Source of the DNA: an uncultured Opitutia bacterium
Lineage (GTDB): Bacteria > Verrucomicrobiota > Verrucomicrobiia > Opitutales > Opitutaceae
DNA length: 8,613 bases
Assembly: GCA_903938935.1 (NCBI GenBank)
Contig: CAJAFD010000266.1
Coordinates: 1 to 8,613, forward strand
Reading direction: 5' to 3'
A program made the translations under genes and the position numbers. The notes beneath the pieces were generated by a model. The model was not told the DNA's origin and did not search any database. It saw only the letters and a list, made by a program, of their open reading frames with translations. Shown here one piece after another: positions 6,671-8,613 of the stretch. Each line of letters opens with the position of its first letter. Position 1 is the stretch's first letter.

Positions 6671-8128
6671 TTATGCCTCCGCCAATAAGCGGCGCAACGT
6701 TTCGTCTACCAGCTTCGGATTAGCCTTACCCTTGGCGGCTTTCATGATCGGGCCTTTGAAGGCATTGATCGCGCTGTCTTTGCCGGATTTGAACTCCGCC
6801 AACGCCTTCGCATTAGCCGCGATGGATTCACGGCACCAAGCTTCCAGTTCGCCCGCATCCGTCGGCGCAGCGGCCAAGCCGAGTCGCGCGACGATTACCG
6901 CTGGCGCCTCGCCCGTCGCGAACATCGTCGTAAACACTTCCTTAGCGGCAGCGTTGAGCAACGTACCTGCGTCAATGAGTTGGATCAGCGCAGCGAGATC
7001 TGCGGCGGAAATTTTAGATGCTGAAAGCGGAAGTTTCGCCGCGCCGAGTTCGCGCAAAAGATCGTTGGCGATCCAATTCCCGACGGCTTGCGCGCGACCC
7101 ATGCCCGCGAGCTGGGCGGTCGCTTCAAAAAAATCGCTGAGCGCTCGATCCGGAATAAGGACCGACGTAATCGTGTACGGAATTTGATAGTCCGCGATCA
7201 ACCGACGTTGTTTATCGAACGGAAGCTCGGGACAGGCGCGGCGCAACTCAACTTTCCAGGCCTCGTCGACGTGCACCGGCATGAGGTCTGGGTCGGGAAA
7301 ATAACGGTAATCGTGCGCCATCTCTTTCGAGCGGAGCGATTGCGAGGTGCCCGCGACGCCGTCGTAGTCGCGCGTTTCTTGCACGAGTTTCCCGCCAGCG
7401 GCGACGACCGCGAGTTGGCGTTTGATTTCATGGGCGATGCCGTCGCGCACATAAGAAATCGAATTGAGATTTTTGAGCTCAACCTTGGTGCCCAGTTTTT
7501 TCTCGCCGACCGGCCGGATGGAGATGTTGGCGTCGCAACGGAGTTGGCCTTTCTCCATGTCGCAATCGGAGATGCCGCCATAGATCATGGTGTTACGGAT
7601 CGACGTGAGGTAGGCGAACGCCTCCTCCGCCGTGTGCATCGCCGGCTCCGAGACAATCTCCATGAGCGGCGTGCCGGCGCGGTTATAGTCGACCAGAGAA
7701 TCGGTGGCGTGGTGGTTCAGTTTTCCCACGTCTTCCTCGAGGTGAATGCGCGTGAGCGAGATTTTTTTGTGCTCACCCATCACGTTGCGGGCCGCGCCGG
7801 GGAGTTCGATTTCGACCGCACCGCCGAGGCAGATCGGTTGATCGTATTGCGAGATCTGATAGTTTTTCGGCGAGTCGGGATAGAAATATTGTTTACGATC
7901 CCATTTGCAGACGGGCGCGATGTCGCAGCCAAGAAGGAGACCCGCTTTGATGATCGCGTCGAGGGCCGCTTTATTCATCACCGGCAACGTGCCGGGAAGC
8001 GCGAGTACGACAGGATCGGTCAACGTATTGGGCTCGTGACCAAAGCCCGCGCCGACGCGCGTGAAAACTTTGGAATGAGTTTTGATCTGAACGTGAACCT
8101 CCAGACCGATGACGGCTTCGTAGTTCAT
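6671..8128 (-). CDS. gatB: Aspartyl/glutamyl-tRNA amidotransferase subunit B
   Basis: GatB is the tRNA-binding and kinase subunit of GatCAB, which converts Glu-tRNA(Gln) and/or Asp-tRNA(Asn) to the amidated form using ammonia from GatA and ATP. At 485 residues it has the usual family length. Visible hallmarks in order: VIGLEVHVQI near the N-terminus (E10, H12), KQYFYPDSPKNYQISQYDQP (79-98), the segment around HLEEDVGKL and DYNRAGTPLMEIVSEP (129-162), SDCDMEKGQLRCDANISIR (187-205), SLRSKEMAHDYRYFPDPDL (264-282), and a YqeY-like tail ending in MKAAKGKANPKLVDETL (462-478). ATG 8128 was chosen because the family starts at this M-N-Y-E; a GTG one codon upstream is also in frame. The start overlaps the gatA stop, so the two are one operon and probably translationally coupled. 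Nothing appears truncated. Confidence 0.98.
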   Translation of the reverse strand: MNYEAVIGLEVHVQIKTHSKVFTRVGAGFGHEPNTLTDPVVLALPGTLPVMNKAALDAIIKAGLLLGCDIAPVCKWDRKQYFYPDSPKNYQISQYDQPICLGGAVEIELPGAARNVMGEHKKISLTRIHLEEDVGKLNHHATDSLVDYNRAGTPLMEIVSEPAMHTAEEAFAYLTSIRNTMIYGGISDCDMEKGQLRCDANISIRPVGEKKLGTKVELKNLNSISYVRDGIAHEIKRQLAVVAAGGKLVQETRDYDGVAGTSQSLRSKEMAHDYRYFPDPDLMPVHVDEAWKVELRRACPELPFDKQRRLIADYQIPYTITSVLIPDRALSDFFEATAQLAGMGRAQAVGNWIANDLLRELGAAKLPLSASKISAADLAALIQLIDAGTLLNAAAKEVFTTMFATGEAPAVIVARLGLAAAPTDAGELEAWCRESIAANAKALAEFKSGKDSAINAFKGPIMKAAKGKANPKLVDETLRRLLAEA

Positions 8129-8613
8129 CACAGTGAGGGAAATTGAGTGTTCCAGCCGTGCGCCTGTTCGTAGGCGTGAGCGGTCGCGAGGAGGTCGGCC
8201 TCACGAAAGGGCTGGCCGATGAGCTGCAATCCGATGGGCAAACCACTCTGGGTAAAACCACAGGGCAGACTGAGCGCCGGGAGACCGGCAAGATTCACGC
8301 CGATCGTGTAAATATCACAGAGATACATGGCCAATGGATCCGCCGATTTTTCGCCGAGTTTAAAAGCTGGGATCGGCGAGGTCGGCGTAATCAGCGCGTC
8401 GACCTCGCGGTAGGCGTTCAGAAAATCCTGACGGATGAGCGTGCGGACTTTTTGCGCCCGCAAATAATAAGCGTCGTAATAACCCGAACTCAGCACGTAG
8501 GTGCCGAGAATAATCCGTCGTTTCACTTCGTCACCAAAACCCTCGGCGCGCGATTTTTGGTAAACCTCGAGCAGATCTTTCGCGGCGCTCGTACGGTGAC
8601 CGTAGCGGATGCC
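8128..8613 (-). CDS. gatA: Aspartyl/glutamyl-tRNA amidotransferase subunit A, C-terminal part (5' end outside window)
   Basis: Only the last 161 residues are present, about a third of a GatA of ~480-500 residues; the frame is open to the window edge. GatA is the amidase subunit that releases ammonia from Gln or Asn for GatB. Characteristic segments are GIRYGHR (1-7), GFGDEVKRRIILGTYVLSSG (25-44) followed by YYDAYYLRAQKVR, LITPTSPIPAFKLGE (74-88), MYLCDIYTIGVNLAGLPALS (94-113) and GLPIGLQLIG (121-130). The Ser-cisSer-Lys catalytic triad is upstream, outside the window, so activity cannot be checked here. The gatA stop TGA shares one base with the gatB ATG. gatC is not in the window; it may lie just beyond the right edge or elsewhere. 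Confidence 0.98.
   Translation of the reverse strand, partial: GIRYGHRTSAAKDLLEVYQKSRAEGFGDEVKRRIILGTYVLSSGYYDAYYLRAQKVRTLIRQDFLNAYREVDALITPTSPIPAFKLGEKSADPLAMYLCDIYTIGVNLAGLPALSLPCGFTQSGLPIGLQLIGQPFREADLLATAHAYEQAHGWNTQFPSL

Noticed and set aside
7088..8146. A 352-codon open frame antisense to gatB
   Set aside because: It mirrors the codon bias of gatB on the other strand, has an Arg/Asp/Val-rich composition with no domain, and gatB is unmistakable in the opposite frame.

Overview
The window looks like ordinary, gene-dense chromosome from a GC-rich bacterium, most likely a Verrucomicrobiota member of the Opitutaceae type. That placement is inference. It rests on three things: a small protein that resembles the Minf_1886 / TIGR04138 family, which is restricted to Verrucomicrobiota and Planctomycetota; tandem C-terminal 'RGVGPGL ... 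EVYD' repeats of a kind common in secreted verrucomicrobial proteins; and the lack of clear Shine-Dalgarno sequences before most starts. There are no RNA genes, insertion sequences, CRISPR arrays, integrases or phage genes.

Layout from left to right. Positions 2-1660 (+) hold the 3' part of a large gene: an alpha/beta-hydrolase-like region with an Ala where the nucleophile Ser is expected, followed by two ~140-residue repeats. It converges with 1670-4243 (-), a two-domain M16 zinc metalloprotease whose first half keeps the HxxEH site. Upstream of that, on the same strand, is the TIGR04138-like protein (4337-4753). A 159-bp intergenic region separates it from a divergent Fur-family regulator (4913-5491, +) that has lost all structural-zinc cysteines and carries an Ala/Pro tail. 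The regulator ends in a hairpin plus T-run terminator. After a second terminator-like hairpin comes a Tat-exported TIM-barrel sugar isomerase of the hydroxypyruvate isomerase (Hyi) type (5735-6634, +). A perfect 11-bp bidirectional terminator separates it from the converging gatA-gatB pair (8613-6671, -), where gatA is cut by the window edge and its stop overlaps the gatB start (TGATG).

Functionally, the right end is translation housekeeping: GatCAB makes Gln-tRNA(Gln) and/or Asn-tRNA(Asn) by transamidation. The left and middle parts are unrelated single genes in protein turnover, metal or redox-type regulation, cell-surface or secreted function, and periplasmic sugar chemistry. I found no multi-gene novel system. 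The most unusual items are the cysteine-free Fur homologue with a dyad over its own start codon, and the hydrolase-repeat protein with a replaced catalytic serine.
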